Below, one piece after another: positions 8,826-24,100 of a stretch of DNA of 64,000 bases (position 1 is its first letter; each line of letters starts with the position of its first letter). This stretch comes from Symsagittifera roscoffensis. Lineage: Eukaryota > Xenacoelomorpha > Acoela > Convolutidae. The stretch is taken from positions 34,363,955 to 34,427,954 of the forward strand of contig NC_087070.1 of assembly GCF_963678635.1 (NCBI RefSeq). The letters run 5' to 3'. A program made the translations under genes and the position numbers. The notes beneath the pieces are model-generated. The model did no database searches and was not told the DNA's origin. It was given only the letters and a program-made list of their open reading frames with translations.

Positions 8826-11800
8826 TTGCATATTCATAAAAAGTAAGGTATGATCATGCATGTTCATACCTAGACCAGACATGATCTTACCTGACTTTAC
8901 ATGTTCATACCTTGACCAGACATGACCATACCTGACTTTGCATGTTCACACCTGGAACAGACATGATCATACGGACTTTGCTTGTTCATACCTGGACGAG
9001 ACATGATCATACCTGACTTTTCAGTTTCATACCTCGACCAGACATGATCATACCTGACTTTGCATGTTCATACCTAGAGCAGACATGAACATACCTGACT
9101 TTACATGATCATACCTGGACGAAACATGATCATACCTGACTTTGCATGTTCAAACCTGGACCAGACATGATCATAACTGACTTTGCATGATCATACCTGG
9201 ACCAGATATGATCATACCTCACTTTACATGATCTTAATTGAACCAGACATCTTCATACCTGACTTTACAAGAGCATACTTGAACCAGACATGATCAAACC
9301 TGACTTTACATGATCATACCTGGACCAGACATGATTATACTTGACTTTACATGATCATACCTGGACCAGACATGATCATACCTGACTTTACATGATCTTA
9401 CCTGGACCAGACATGATCATACCTGACTCTACATGATCATAATCGGACCAGAGAAGATCCTACCTGACTTAACATGATCATACCTGAACCAGACATGATC
9501 TTACCTGACTTTAAATGATCATACCTGGATCAGACATGATCATACCTGACTTTACATGATCATACCTGGACCAGAGATGATCATACCTGACTTTACATGA
9601 TCATACCTGGACCAGACATGATCATACCTGACTTTGCATGTTCATACAAAGTAAGGTATGATGATGCATGTTCATACCTGGACCAGACATGACCATACCT
9701 GACTTTACATGTTCATACCTTGACCAGACATGATCATACCTGACTTTGCATGTTCACACCTGGAACAGACATGATTATACCGGACTTTGCATGTTCATAC
9801 CTGGACCAGACATGATCATACTTGACTTTACATGTTCATACCTTGACCAGACATGATCATACCTGACTTTACATGTTCTTACCTTGACCAGACATGACCA
9901 TACCTGACTTTGCATGTTCACAACTGGAACAGACATGATCATACCGGACTTTGTATGTTCATACCTGGACCAGACATGATCATACCTAATAATACATGAT
10001 CCTAACTGACCAGACATGATCATACCTGGATTTGCATGTTCATACCTAGACCAGACATGATCATACCTGACTTTACATGTTCATACCTTGACCAGACATG
10101 ACCATACCTGACTTTTCAGTTTCATACCTCGACCAGACATGATCATACCTGACTTTGCATGTTCATACCTAGAGCAGACATGATCATACCTGACTTTACA
10201 TGATCATACCTGGACGAAACATGATCATACCTGACTTTGCATGTTCAAACCTGGACCAGACATGATCATAACTGACTTTGCATGATCATACCTGGACCAA
10301 ATATGATCATACCTCACTTTACATGGTCATAATTGAACCAGACATCTTCATACCTGACTTTACAAGAGCGTACTTGAACCAGACATGATCAAACCTGACT
10401 TTACATGATCATACCTGGACCAGACATGATCATACTTGACTTTACATGATCATACCTGGACCAGACATGATCATACCTGACTTTACATGATCTTACCTGG
10501 ACCAGACATGATCATACCTGACTCAACATGATCATAATCGGACCAGAGAAGATCATACCTGACTTAACATGATCATACCTGAACCAGACATGATCTTACC
10601 TGACTTTAAATGATCATACCTGGATCAGATATGATCATACCTGACTTTACATGATCATACCTGGACCAGAGATGATCATACCTGACTTTACATGATCATA
10701 CCTGGACCAGACATGATCATACCTGACTCTACATGATCATAGCTGGACCAGACATGATCATACCTGACTTTGCATGTTCATACAAAGTAAGGTATGATCA
10801 TGCATGTTCATACCTGGACCAGACATGACCATACCTGACTTTACATGTTCATACCTTGACCAGACATGATCATACCTGACTTTGCATGTTCACACCTGGA
10901 ACAGACATGATCATACCGGACTTTGCATGTTCATACCTGGACCAGACATGATCATACCTGACTTTTCATGTTCATACCTCGACCAGACATGATCATACCT
11001 GACTTTGCATGTTCATACCTGGACCAAACATGATCATACCTGACTATACATGTTCATACCTTGACCAGACATGATCATACCTGACTTTGCATATTCACAC
11101 CTGGAACAGACATGATCATACCGGACTTTGCATGTTCATACCTGGACCAGACATGATCATACCTGACTTTTCATGTTCATACCTCGACCAGACATGATCA
11201 TACCTGACTTTGCATGTTCATAAGTGGACCAGACATGATCATACCTGACTTTGCATGTTCATACCTGGACCAGACATGATCATACTTGACTTTACATGAT
11301 CATACCTGGACGAGACATGATCATACCTGACTTTGCATGTTCATACCTGGACCAGACATGATCATACCTGACTTTACATGATCATACCTGGACCAGACAT
11401 GATCATACTTGACTTTACATGATCATACCTGGGCCAGACATGATCATACCTGACTCTACATGATCATACTCGGACCAGACAAGATCATACCTGACTTAAC
11501 ATGATCATACCTGAACCAGACATGATCTTACCTGACTTTAAATGATCATAGCTGGACCAGACATGATCATACCTGACTTTGCATGTTCATACAAAGTAAG
11601 GTATGTTCATGCATGTTCATTCCTGGACCAGACATGATCATACCTGACTTTACATGTTCATACCTTGAACAGACATGATCATACCTGACTCTACATGATC
11701 ATAGCTGGACCAGAGATGATCATACCTGACTTAACATGATCATACCTGAACCAGACATGATCTTACCTGACTTTGCATGTTCATACCTTGATCAGACATG

Positions 11801-14800
11801 ATCATACCTGACTATACATGTTCATACCTTGACCAGACATGATCATACCTGACTTTGCATATTCACACCTGGAACAGACATGATCATACCGGACTTTGCA
11901 TGTTCATACCTGGACCAGACATGATCATACCTGACTTTGCATGTTCATAACTGGACCAGACATGATCATACCTGACTTTGCATGTTCATACCTGGACCAG
12001 ACATGATCATACCTGACTATACATGTTCATACCTTGACCAGACATGATCATACCTGACTTTGCATATTCACACCTGGAACAGACATGATCATACCGGACT
12101 TTGCATGTTCATACCTGGACCAGACATGATCATACCTGACTTTTCATGTTCATACCTCGACCAGACATGATCATACCTGACTTTGCATGTTCATAACTGG
12201 ACCAGACATGATCATACCTGACTTTGCATGTTCATACCTGGACCAGACATGATCATACTTGACTTTACATGATCATACCTGGACGAGACATGATCATACC
12301 TGACTTTGCATGTTCATACCTGGACCAGACATGATCATACCTGACTTTACATGATCATACCTGGACCAAACATGATCATACTTGACTTTACATGATCATA
12401 CCTGGACCAGACAAGATCATACCTGACTCTACATGATCATACTCGGACCAGACATGATCATACCTGACTTTGCATGTTCATACCTGGACCAGACATGATC
12501 ATACCTGACTTTACATGATCATACCTGGACCAAACATGATCATACTTGACTTTACATGATCATACCTGGACCAGACAAGATCATACCTGACTCTACATGA
12601 TCATACCTGGACCAGACAAGATCATACCTGACTCTACATGATCATACTCGGACCAGACAAGATCATACCTGACTTAACATGATCATACCTGAACCAGACA
12701 TGATCATACCTGACTTTGCATGTTCATACAAAGTAAGGTATGATCATGCATGTTCATTCCTGGACCAGACATGATCATACCTGACTTTACATGTTCATAC
12801 CTTGAACAGACATGATCATACCTGACTTTGCATTTTCACACCTGGAACCGACATGATCATACCGGACTTTGCATGTTCATACCTGGACCAGACATGATCA
12901 TACCTGACTTTTCATGTTCATACTTCGACCAGACATGATCATACCTGACTTTGCATGTTCATACCTGGACCAGACATGATCATACCTGACTCTACATGAT
13001 CATAGCTGGACCAGACATGATCATACCTGACTTTGCGTGTTCATAGAAAGTAAGGTATGATCATGCATGTTCATACCTGGACCAGAGATGATCATACCTG
13101 ACTTTACATGTTCATACCTTGATCAGACATGATCATACCTGACTTTTCATGTTCACACCTGGAACAGACATGATCATACCGGACTTTGCATGTTCATACC
13201 TGGACCAGACATGATCATACCTGACTTTTCATGTTCATACCTCGACCAGACATGATCATACCTGACTTTGCATGCTCATACCTGGACCAGACATGATCAT
13301 ACCTGACTCTACATGATCAAGGCTGGACCAGACATGATCATACCTGACTTTGCATGTTCATACAAAGTAAGGTATGATCATGCATGTTCATTCCTGGACC
13401 AGACATGATCATACCTGACTTTACATGTTCATACCTTGATCAGACATGATCATACCTGACTTTTCATGTTCACACCTGGAACAGACATGATCATACCGGA
13501 CTTTGCATGTTCATACCTGGACCAGACATGATCATACCTGACTTTTCATGTTCATACCTCGACCAGAAATGATCATACCTGACTTTGCATGCTCATACCT
13601 GGACCAGACATGATCATACCTGACTCTACATGATCATAGCTGGACCAGACATGATCATACCGGACTTTGCATGTTCATACCTGGACCAGACATGATCATA
13701 CCTGACTTTTCATGTTCATACCTCGACCAGACATGATCATACCTGACTTTGCATGTTCATAACTGGACCAGACATGATCATACCTGACTTTGCATGTTCA
13801 TACCTGGACCAGACATGATCATACTTGACTTTACATGATCATACCTGGACGAGACATGATCATACCTGACTTTGCATGTTCATACCTGGACCAGACATGA
13901 TCATACCTGACTTTACATGATCATACCTGGACCAGACATGATCATACCTGACTCTACATGATCATACTCGGACCAGACAAGATCATACCTGACTTAACAT
14001 GATCATACCTGAACCAGACATGATCTTACCTGACTTTAAATGATCATAGCTGGACCAGACATGATCATACCTGACTTTGCATGTTCATACAAAGTAAAGT
14101 ATGATCATGCATGTTCATTCCTGGACCAGACATGATCATACCTGACTTTACATGTTCATACCTTGAACAGACATGATCATACCTGACTTTGCATTTTCAC
14201 ACCTGGAACCGACATGATCATACCGGACTTTGCATGTTCATACCTGGACCAGACATGATCATACCTGACTTTTCATGTTCATACTTCGACCAGACATGAT
14301 CATACCTGACTTTGCATGTTCATACCTGGACCAGACATGATCATACCTGACTCTACATGATCATAGCTGGACCAGACATGATCATACCTGACTTTGCGTG
14401 TTCATAGAAAGTAAGGTATGATCATGCATGTTCATACCTGGACCAGAGATGATCATACCTGACTTAACATGATCATACCTGAACCAGACATGATCTTACC
14501 TGACTTTACATGTTCATACCTTGATCAGACATGATCATACCTGACTATACATGTTCATACCTTGACCAGACATCATCATACCTGACTTTGCATATTCACA
14601 CCTGGAACAGACATGATCATACCGGACTTTGCATGTTCATACCTGGACCAGACATGATCATACCTGACTTTTCATGTTCATACCTCGACCAGACATGATC
14701 ATACCTGACTTTGCATGTTCATAACTGGACCAGACATGATCATACCTGACTTTGCATGTTCATACCTGGACCAGACATGATCATACCTGACTATACATGT

Positions 14801-16150
14801 TCATTCATACCTTGACCAGACATGATCATACCTGACTTTGCATATTCACACCTGGAACAGACATGATCATACCGGACTTTGCATGTTCATACCTGGACCA
14901 GACATGATCATACCTGACTTTTCATGTTCATACCTCGACCAGACATGATCAAACCCGACTTTGCATGTTCATAACTGGACCAGACATGATCATACCTGAC
15001 TTTGCATGTTCATACCTGGACCAGACATGATCATACTTGACTTTACATGATCATACCTGGACGAGACATGATCATACCTGACTTTGCATGTTCATACCTG
15101 GACCAGACATGATCATACCTGACTTTGCATGTTCATAACTGGACCAGACATGATCATACCTGACTTTGCATGTTCATACCTGGACCAGACATGATCTTAC
15201 CTGACTTTAAATGATCATAGCTGGACCAGACATGATCATACCTGACTTTGCATGTTCATACAAAGTAAGGTATGATCATGCATGTTCATTCCTGGACCAG
15301 ACATGATCATACCTGACTTTACATGTTCATACCTTGAACAGACATGATCATACCTGACTTTGCATTTTCACACCTGGAACCGACATGATCATACCGGACT
15401 TTGCATGTTCATACCTGGACCAGACATGATCATACCTGACTTTTCATGTTCATACTTCGACCAGACATGATCATACCTGACTTTGCATGTTCATACCTGG
15501 ACCAGACATGATCATACCTGACTCTACATGATCATAGCTGGACCAGACATGATCATACCTGACTTTGCGTGTTCATAGAAAGTAAGGTATGATCATGCAT
15601 GTTCATACCTGGACCAGAGATGATCATACCTGACTTTACATGTTCATACCTTGATCAGACATGATCATACCTGACTTTTCATGTTCACACCTGGAACAGA
15701 CATGATCATACCGGACTTTGCATGTTCATACCTGGACCAGACATGATCATACCTGACTTTTCATGTTCATACCTCGACCAGACATGATCATACCTGACTT
15801 TGCATGCTCATACCTGGACCAGACATGATCATACCTGACTCTACTTGATCATAGCTGGACCAGACATGATCATACCTGACTTTGCATGTTCATACAAAGT
15901 AAGGTATGATCATGCATGTTCATACCTGGACCAGACATGATCATACCTGACTTTACATGTTCATACCTTGATCAGACATGATCATACCTGACTTTTCATG
16001 TTCACACCTGGAACAGACATGATCATACCGGACTTTGCATGTTCATACCTGGACCAGACATGATCATACCTGACTTTTCATGTTCATACCTCGACCAGAC
16101 TTGATCATACCTGACTTTGCATGTTCATACCTGGACCAGACATGATCATA
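8826..16150 (+). repeat. Array zone B: CATGTTC-type dimers with frequent 30-bp inverted insertions
   Basis: The linked variant ACTTTGCATGTTC first becomes frequent here. Other recurrent variants are CATACCGGACTTTG, CACACCTGGAACAG, CATACCTCGACC and CATACCTTGACC in set order. Twelve inverted insertions mark the zone, many 317 bp apart (12,730/13,047/13,364; 14,091/14,408; 15,262/15,579/15,896). The one 854-bp gap contains a 4-base slippage, GTTCATTCATACC, near 14,800. Confidence 0.85.
9975..10014 (+). repeat. Lone right-family dimer inside the left half
   Basis: CATGATCATACCTAATAATA (9975-9994) followed by CATGATCCTAACTGACCAGA (9995-10014) is the 40-bp dimer typical of the array beyond about 44.3 kb. 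I saw no other copy of the AATAATA/CCTAACTGACC pair between here and there. Confidence 0.8.
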
Positions 16151-19100
16151 CCTGACTTTGCATGTTCATACCTGGACCAGACGTGATCATACCTGACTTT
16201 ACATGATCATACCTGGACGAGACATGATCATACCTGACTTTGCATGTTCATACCTGGACCAGACATGATCATAACTGACTTTGCATGATCATACCTGGAC
16301 GAGACATGATCATACCTGACTTTGCATGTTCATACCTGGACCAGACATGATCATAACTGACTTTACATGATCATACTTGAACCAGACATCATCATACCTG
16401 ACTTTACAAGAGCATACTTGAACCAGACATGATCATACCTGACTTTGCATGTTCATACCTGGACCAGACGTGATCATACCTGACTTTACATGTTCATACC
16501 TGGACCAGACATGATCATACCTGATTTTGCATGTTCATACCTGGACCAGACGTGATCATACCTGACTTTACATGATCATACCTGGACGAGACATGATCAT
16601 ACCTGACTTTGCATGTTCATACCTGGACCAGACATGATCATAACTGACTTTACATGATCATACTTGAACCAGACATCATCATACCTGACTTTACAAGAGC
16701 ATACTTGAACCAGACATGATCAAACCTGACTTTACATGATCATACCTGGACCAGACATGATCATACTTGACTTTACCTGATCATACCTGGACCAGACATG
16801 ATCATACCTGACTTTACATGATCATACCTGGACCAGACATGATCATACCTGACTCTACATGATCATACTCGGACCAGACAAGATCATACCTGACTTAACA
16901 TGATCATACTTGAACCAGACATGATCTTACCTGACTTTAAATGATCATACCTGGACCAGATATGATCATACCTCTTTTTACATGATCATACCTGGACCAG
17001 ACATGATCATACCTGACTTTACATGATCATACCTGGACCAGACATGATCATACCTGACTCTACATGATCATACTCGGACCAGACAAGATCAAACCTGACT
17101 TAACATGATCATACCTCAACCAGACATGATCTTACCTGACTTTAAATGATCATACCTGGGTCAGACATGATCATACCTGACTTTACATGATCATACCTGG
17201 ACCAGACATGATCATACCTGACTTTACATGATCATACCTGGACCAGACATGATCATACCTGACTCTACATTATCATACTCGGACCAGACAAGATCATACC
17301 TGACTTAACATGATCATACCTGAACCAGACATGATCTTACCTGACTTTAAATGATCATACCTGGATCAGACATGATCATACCTGACTTTACATGATCATA
17401 CCTGGACCAGACATGATCATACCTGACTTTACATGATCATACCTGGACCAGACATGATCATACCTGACTCTACATGATCATACTCGGACCAGACAAGATC
17501 AAACCTGACTTAACATGATCATACCTGAACCAGACATGATCTTACCTGACTTTAAATGATCATACCTGGGTCAGACATGATCATACCTGACTTTACATGA
17601 TCATACCTGGACCAGACATGATCATACCTGACTCTACATGATCATACCTGGACCAGACATGATAATACCTGACTCTACATTATCATACTCGGACCAGACA
17701 TGATCTTACCTGACTTTAAATGATCATACCTGGATCAGACATGATCATACCTGACTTTACATGATCATACCTGGACCAGACATGATCATACCTGACTTAA
17801 CATGATCATACCTGGACCAGACATGATCATACCTGACTCTACATGATCATACTCGGACCAGACAAGATCAAACCTGACTTAACATGATCATACCTGAACC
17901 AGACATGATCTTACCTGACTTTAAATGATCATACCTGGGTCAGACATGATCATACCTGACTTTACATGATCATACCTGGACCAGACATGATCATACCTGA
18001 CTTTACATGATCATACCTGGACCAGACATGATCATACCTGACTCTACATTATCATACTCGGACCAGACAAGATCATACCTGACTTAACATGATCATACCT
18101 GAACCAGACATGATCATACCTGACTTTAAATGATCATACCTGGATCAGACATGATCATACCTGACTTTACATGATCATACCTGGACCAGTTAAGATCATA
18201 CCTGACTAAACATGATCATACCTGAACCAGACATGATCTTACCTGACTTTAAATGATCATACCTGGATCAGACATGATCATACCTGACTTTACATGATCA
18301 TACTTGAACCAGACATGATCAAACTTGACTTTACATGATCATACCTGGACCAGACATGATCATACTTGACTTTACATGATCATACCTGGACCAGACATGA
18401 TCATACCTGACTTTACATGATCATACCTGGACCAGACATGATCATACCTGACTCTACATGATCATACTCGGACCAGACAAGATCATACCTGACTTAACAT
18501 GATCATACTTGAACCAGACATGATCTTACCTGACTTTAAATGATCATACCTGGACCAGATATGATCATACCTCTTTTTACATGATCATACTTGAACCAGA
18601 CATCATCATACCTGACTTTACAAGAGCATACTTGAACCAGACATGATCAAACCTGACTTTACATGATCATACCTGGACCAGACATGATCATACTTGACTT
18701 TACATGATCATACCTGGACCAGACATGATCATACCTGACTTTACATGATCATACCTGGACCAGACATGATCATACCTGACTCTACATGATCATACTCGGA
18801 CCAGACAAGATCAAACCTGACTTAACATGATCATACCTGAACCAGACATGATCTTACCTGACTTTAAATGATCATACCTGGGTCAGACATGATCATACCT
18901 GACTTTACATGATCATACCTGGACCAGACATGATCATACCTGAATTTACATGATCATACCTGGACCAGACATGATCATACCTGACTCTACATTATCATAC
19001 TCGGACCAGACAAGATCATACCTGACTTAACATGATCATACCTGAACCAGACATGATCTTACCTGACTTTAAATGATCATACCTGGATCAGACATGATCA

Positions 19101-19183
19101 TACCTGACTTTACATGATCATACCTGGACCAGACATGATCATACCTGGTTTACATGATCATAGCTGGACCAGACATGATCATA

Positions 19184-19284
19184 CCTGACTTTGCATGTTC
19201 ATACAAAGTTGAACATGCAAAGTCAGGCTGACCAGACATGCTGACCAGACATGAGAGTCATACTGACTCTCATGTCTGGTCAGC
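19184..19284. repeat. Double perfect hairpin, copy 1
   Basis: The first hairpin has 18-bp arms, CCTGACTTTGCATGTTCA at 19184-19201 and its exact complement at 19210-19227, with an 8-base loop TACAAAGT. The second has 21-bp exact arms at 19240-19260 and 19264-19284 around the loop TAC. Between them CTGACCAGACATG is duplicated. The sequences are all satellite-derived, so this is a fold-back rearrangement of monomers. Confidence 0.95.
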
Positions 19285-20451
19285 AAAGCGAGACCTGATC
19301 ATACCTGACTTTTCATGTTTCTACCTCGACCAGACATGATCATACCTGACTTTGCATGTTCACACCTGGACCAGACATGATCATACCTGACTTTGTATGT
19401 TCATACCTGGACCAGACATGATCATACCTGACTCTACATGATCATAGCTGGACCAGACATGATCATACCTAACTTTGCATGATCATACCTGGACCAGATA
19501 TGATCATACCTCACTTTACATGATCATACTTGAACCAGACATCATCATACCTGACTTTACAAGAGCATACTTGAACCAGACATGATCAAACCTGACTTTA
19601 CATGATCATACCTGGACCAGACATGATCATACTTGACTTTACATGATCATACCTGGACCAGACATGATCATGCCTGACTTTACATGATCATACCTGGACC
19701 AGACATGATCATACCTGACTCTACATGATCATACTCGGACCAGACAAGATCATACCTGACTTAACATGATCATACTTGAACCAGACATGATCTTACCTGA
19801 CTTTAAATGATCATACCTGGACCAGATATGATCATACCTCTTTTTACATGATCATACTTGAACGAGACATCATCATACCTGACTTTACAAGAGCATACTT
19901 GAACCAGACATGATCAAACCTGACTTTACATGATCATACCTGGACCAGACATGATCATACTTGACTTTACATGATCATACCTGGACCAGACATGATCATA
20001 CCTGACTTTACATGATCATACCTGGACCAGACATGATCATACCTGACTCTACATGATCATACTCGGACCAGACAAGATCAAACCTGACTTAACATGATCA
20101 TACCTGAACCAGACATGATCTTACCTGACTTTAAATGATCATACCTGGGTCAGACATGATCATACCTGACTTTACATGATCATACCTGGACCAGACATGA
20201 TCATACCTGACTTTGCATGATCATACCTGGACCAGACATGATCATACCTGACTCTACATTATCATGCTCGGACCAGACAAAATCATACCTGACTTAACAT
20301 GATCATACCTGAACCAGACATGATCTTACCTGACTTTAAATGATCATACCTGGATCAGACATGATCATACCTGACTTTACATGATCATACCTGGACCAGA
20401 CATGATCATACCTGACTTTACATGATCATAGCTGGACCAGACATGATCATA

Positions 20452-20552
20452 CCTGACTTTGCATGTTCATACAAAGTTGAACATGCAAAGTCAGGCTGAC
20501 CAGACATGCTGACCAGACATGAGAGTCATACTGACTCTCATGTCTGGTCAGC
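20452..20552. repeat. Double perfect hairpin, copy 2
   Basis: Same structure as at 19184-19284, displaced by 1,268 bp. The arms are still perfect: 20452-20469 pairs with 20478-20495, and 20508-20528 with 20532-20552. The next expected position, near 21,720, lacks the structure; there the sequence passes straight from GCTGGACCAGACATG to CCTGACTTTTCATG. Confidence 0.95.
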
Positions 20553-21105
20553 AAAGCTAGACCTGATCATACCTGACTTTTCATGTTTCTACCTCGACCA
20601 GACATGATCATACCTGACTTTGCATGTTCACACCTGGACCAGACATGATCATACCTGACTTTGTATGTTCATACCTGGACCAGACATGATCATACCTGAC
20701 TCTACATGATCATAGCTGGACCAGACATGATCATACCTAAATTTGCATGATCATACCTCGACCAGATATGATCATACCTCACTTTACATGATCATACTTG
20801 AACCAGACATCATCATACCTGACTTTACAAGAGCATACTTGAACCAGACATGATCAAACCTGACTTTACATGATCATACCTGGACCAGACATGATCATAC
20901 TTGACTTTACATGATCATACCTGGACCAGACATGATCATACCTGACTTTACATGATCATACCTGGACCAGACATGATCATACCTGACTCTACATGATCAT
21001 ACTCGGACCAGACAAGATCATACCTGACTTAACATGATCATACTTGAACCAGACATGATCTTACCTGACTTTAAATGATCATACCTGGACCAGATATGAT
21101 CATAC

Positions 21106-24100
21106 CTCTTTTTACATGATCATACTTGAACCAGACATCATCATACCTGACTTTACAAGAGCATACTTGAACCAGACATGATCAAACCTGACTTTACATG
21201 ATCATACCTGGACCAGACATGATCATACTTTACTTTACATGATCATACCTGGACCAGACATGATCATACCTGACTTTACATGATCATACCTGGACCAGAC
21301 ATGATCATACCTGACTCTACATGATCATACTCGGACCAGACAAGATCAAACCTGACTTAACATGATCATACCTGAACCAGACATGATCTTACCTGACTTT
21401 AAATGATCATACCTGGGTCAGACATGATCATACCTGACTTTACATGATCATACCTGGACCAGACATGATCATACCTGACTTTACATGATCATACCTGGAC
21501 CAGACATGATCATACCTGACTCTACATTATCATACTCGGACCAGACAAAATCATACCTGACTTAACATGATCATACCTGAACCAGACATGATCTTACCTG
21601 ACTTTAAATGATCATACCTGGATCAGACATGATCATACCTGACTTTACATGATCATACCTGGACCAGACATGATCATACCTGACTTTACATGATCATAGC
21701 TGGACCAGACATGATCATACCTGACTTTTCATGTTCATACCTCGACCAGACATGATCATACCTGACTTTGCATGTTCATACCTGGACCAGACATGATCAT
21801 ACCTGACTCTACATGATCATAGCTGGACCAGACATCATCATACCTGACTTTACATAATCATACCTCGACCAGACATGATCATACCTGACTTTGCATGTTC
21901 ATACCTGGACCAGACATGATCATACCTGACTTTGTATGTTCATACCTGGACCAGACATGATCATACTTGACTCTACATGATCATAGCTGGACCAGACATG
22001 ATCATACCTGTCTTTGCATGTTCATACCTGGACCAGACATGATCATACCTGACTTTACATAATCATACCTTGACCAGACATGATCATACTTGACTTCGCA
22101 TGTTCACACCTGGAACAGACATGATCATGCCGGACTTTGCATGTTCATACCTCGACCAGACATGATCATACCTGACTTTGCATGTTCATACCTGGACCAG
22201 ACATGATCATACCTGTCTTTGCATGTTCATACCTGGACCAGACATGATCATACCTGACTCTACATGATCATAGCTGGACCAGACATCATCATACCTGACT
22301 TTGCATGTTCATCCAAAGTAAGGTATGATCATGCATGTTCATAACTGGAGCAGACATGATCATACCTGACTTTACATGTTCATACGTTGCCCAGACATGA
22401 TCATACCTGACTTTGCATGGACACACCTCGACCAGACATGATCATACCTGACTTTGCATGTTCATACCTGGACCAGACATGATCATACCTGTCTTTGCAT
22501 GTTCATACCTGGACCAGACATGATCATACCTGACTCTACATGATCATAGCTGGACCAGACATCATCATACCTGACTTTGCATGTTCATCCAAAGTAAGGT
22601 ATGATCATGCATGTTCATACCTGGAGCAGACATGATCATACCTCACTTTACATGATCATACTTGAACCAGACATCATCATACCTGACTTTACAAGAGCAT
22701 ACTTGAACCAGACATGATCAAACCTGACTTTACATGATCATACCTGGACCAGACATGATCATACTTGACTTTACATGATCATACCTGGACCAGACATGAT
22801 CGTACCTGACTTTACATGATCATACCTGGACCAGACATGATCATACCTGACTCTACATGATCATACTCGGACCAGACAAGATCATACCTGACTTAACATG
22901 ATCATACTTGAACCAGACATGATCTTACCTGACTTTAAATGATCATACCTGGACCAGATATGATCATACCTCTTTTTACATGATCATACTTGAACCAGAC
23001 ATCATCATACCTGACTTTACAAGAGCATACTTGAACCAGACATGATCAAACCTGACTTTACATGATCATACCTGGACCAGACATGATCATACTTGACTTT
23101 ACATGATCATACCTGGACCAGACATGATCATACCTGACTTTACATGATCATACCTGGACCAGACATGATCATACCTGACTCTACATGATCATACTCGGAC
23201 CAGACAAGATCAAACCTGACTTAACATGATCATACCTGAACCAGACATGATCTTACCTGACTTTAAATGATCATACCTGGGTCAGACATGATCATACCTG
23301 ACTTTACATGATCATACCTGGACCAAACATGATCATACCTGACTTTACATGATCATACCTGGACCAGACATGATCATACCTGACTCTACATTATCATACT
23401 CGGACCAGACAAAATCATACCTGACTTAACATGATCATACCTGAACCAGACATGATCTTACCTGACTTTAAATGATCATACCTGGATCAGACATGATCAT
23501 ACCTGACTTTACATGATCATACCTGGACCAGACATGATCATACCTGACTTTACATGATCATAGCTGGACCAGACATGATCATACCTGACTTTTCATGTTC
23601 ATACCTCGACCAGACATGATCATACCTGACTTTGCATGTTCATACCTGGACCAGACATGATCATACCTGACTCTACATGATCATAGCTGGACCAGACATC
23701 ATCATACCTGACTTTACATAATCATACCTCGACCAGACATGATCATACCTGACTTTGCATGTTCATACCTGGACCAGACATGATCATACCTGACTTTGTA
23801 TGTTCATACCTGGACCAGACATGATCATACCTGACTCTACATGATCATAGCTGGACCAGACATGATCATACCTGTCTTTGCATGTTCATACCTGGACCAG
23901 ACATGATCATACCTGACTTTACATAATCATACCTTGACCAGACATGATCATACTTGACTTCGCATGTTCACACCTGGAACAGACATGATCATGCCGGACT
24001 TTGCATGTTCATACCTCGACCAGACATGATCATACCTGACTTTGCATGTTCATACCTGGACCAGACATGATCATACCTGTCTTTGCATGTTCATACCTGG

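Larger units (their letters stand above)
16151..21740 (+). repeat. Array zone C: 1,267/1,268-bp higher-order repeats
   Basis: Units are mostly ACTCTA, ACTTAA, ACTTTAA and CTTGAACCAG variants arranged in a fixed order. The landmark CTCTTTTTAC occurs at 18,571, 19,838 and 21,106. CATACCTGGGTCAG occurs at 18,873, 20,140 and 21,408. Both give periods of 1,267 and 1,268 bp. Earlier spacings of CATACCTGGG (17,151, 17,561, 17,930) are 410 and 369 bp, that is 10 and 9 dimers, so shorter blocks preceded the long one. Confidence 0.85.

Noticed and set aside
9775-10023. 82-codon minus-strand ORF within the array
   Set aside because: It is a translation of satellite dimers (WSRYEH-type repeats). The 41-bp unit shifts frame each time, so such frames end within about two 123-bp cycles.
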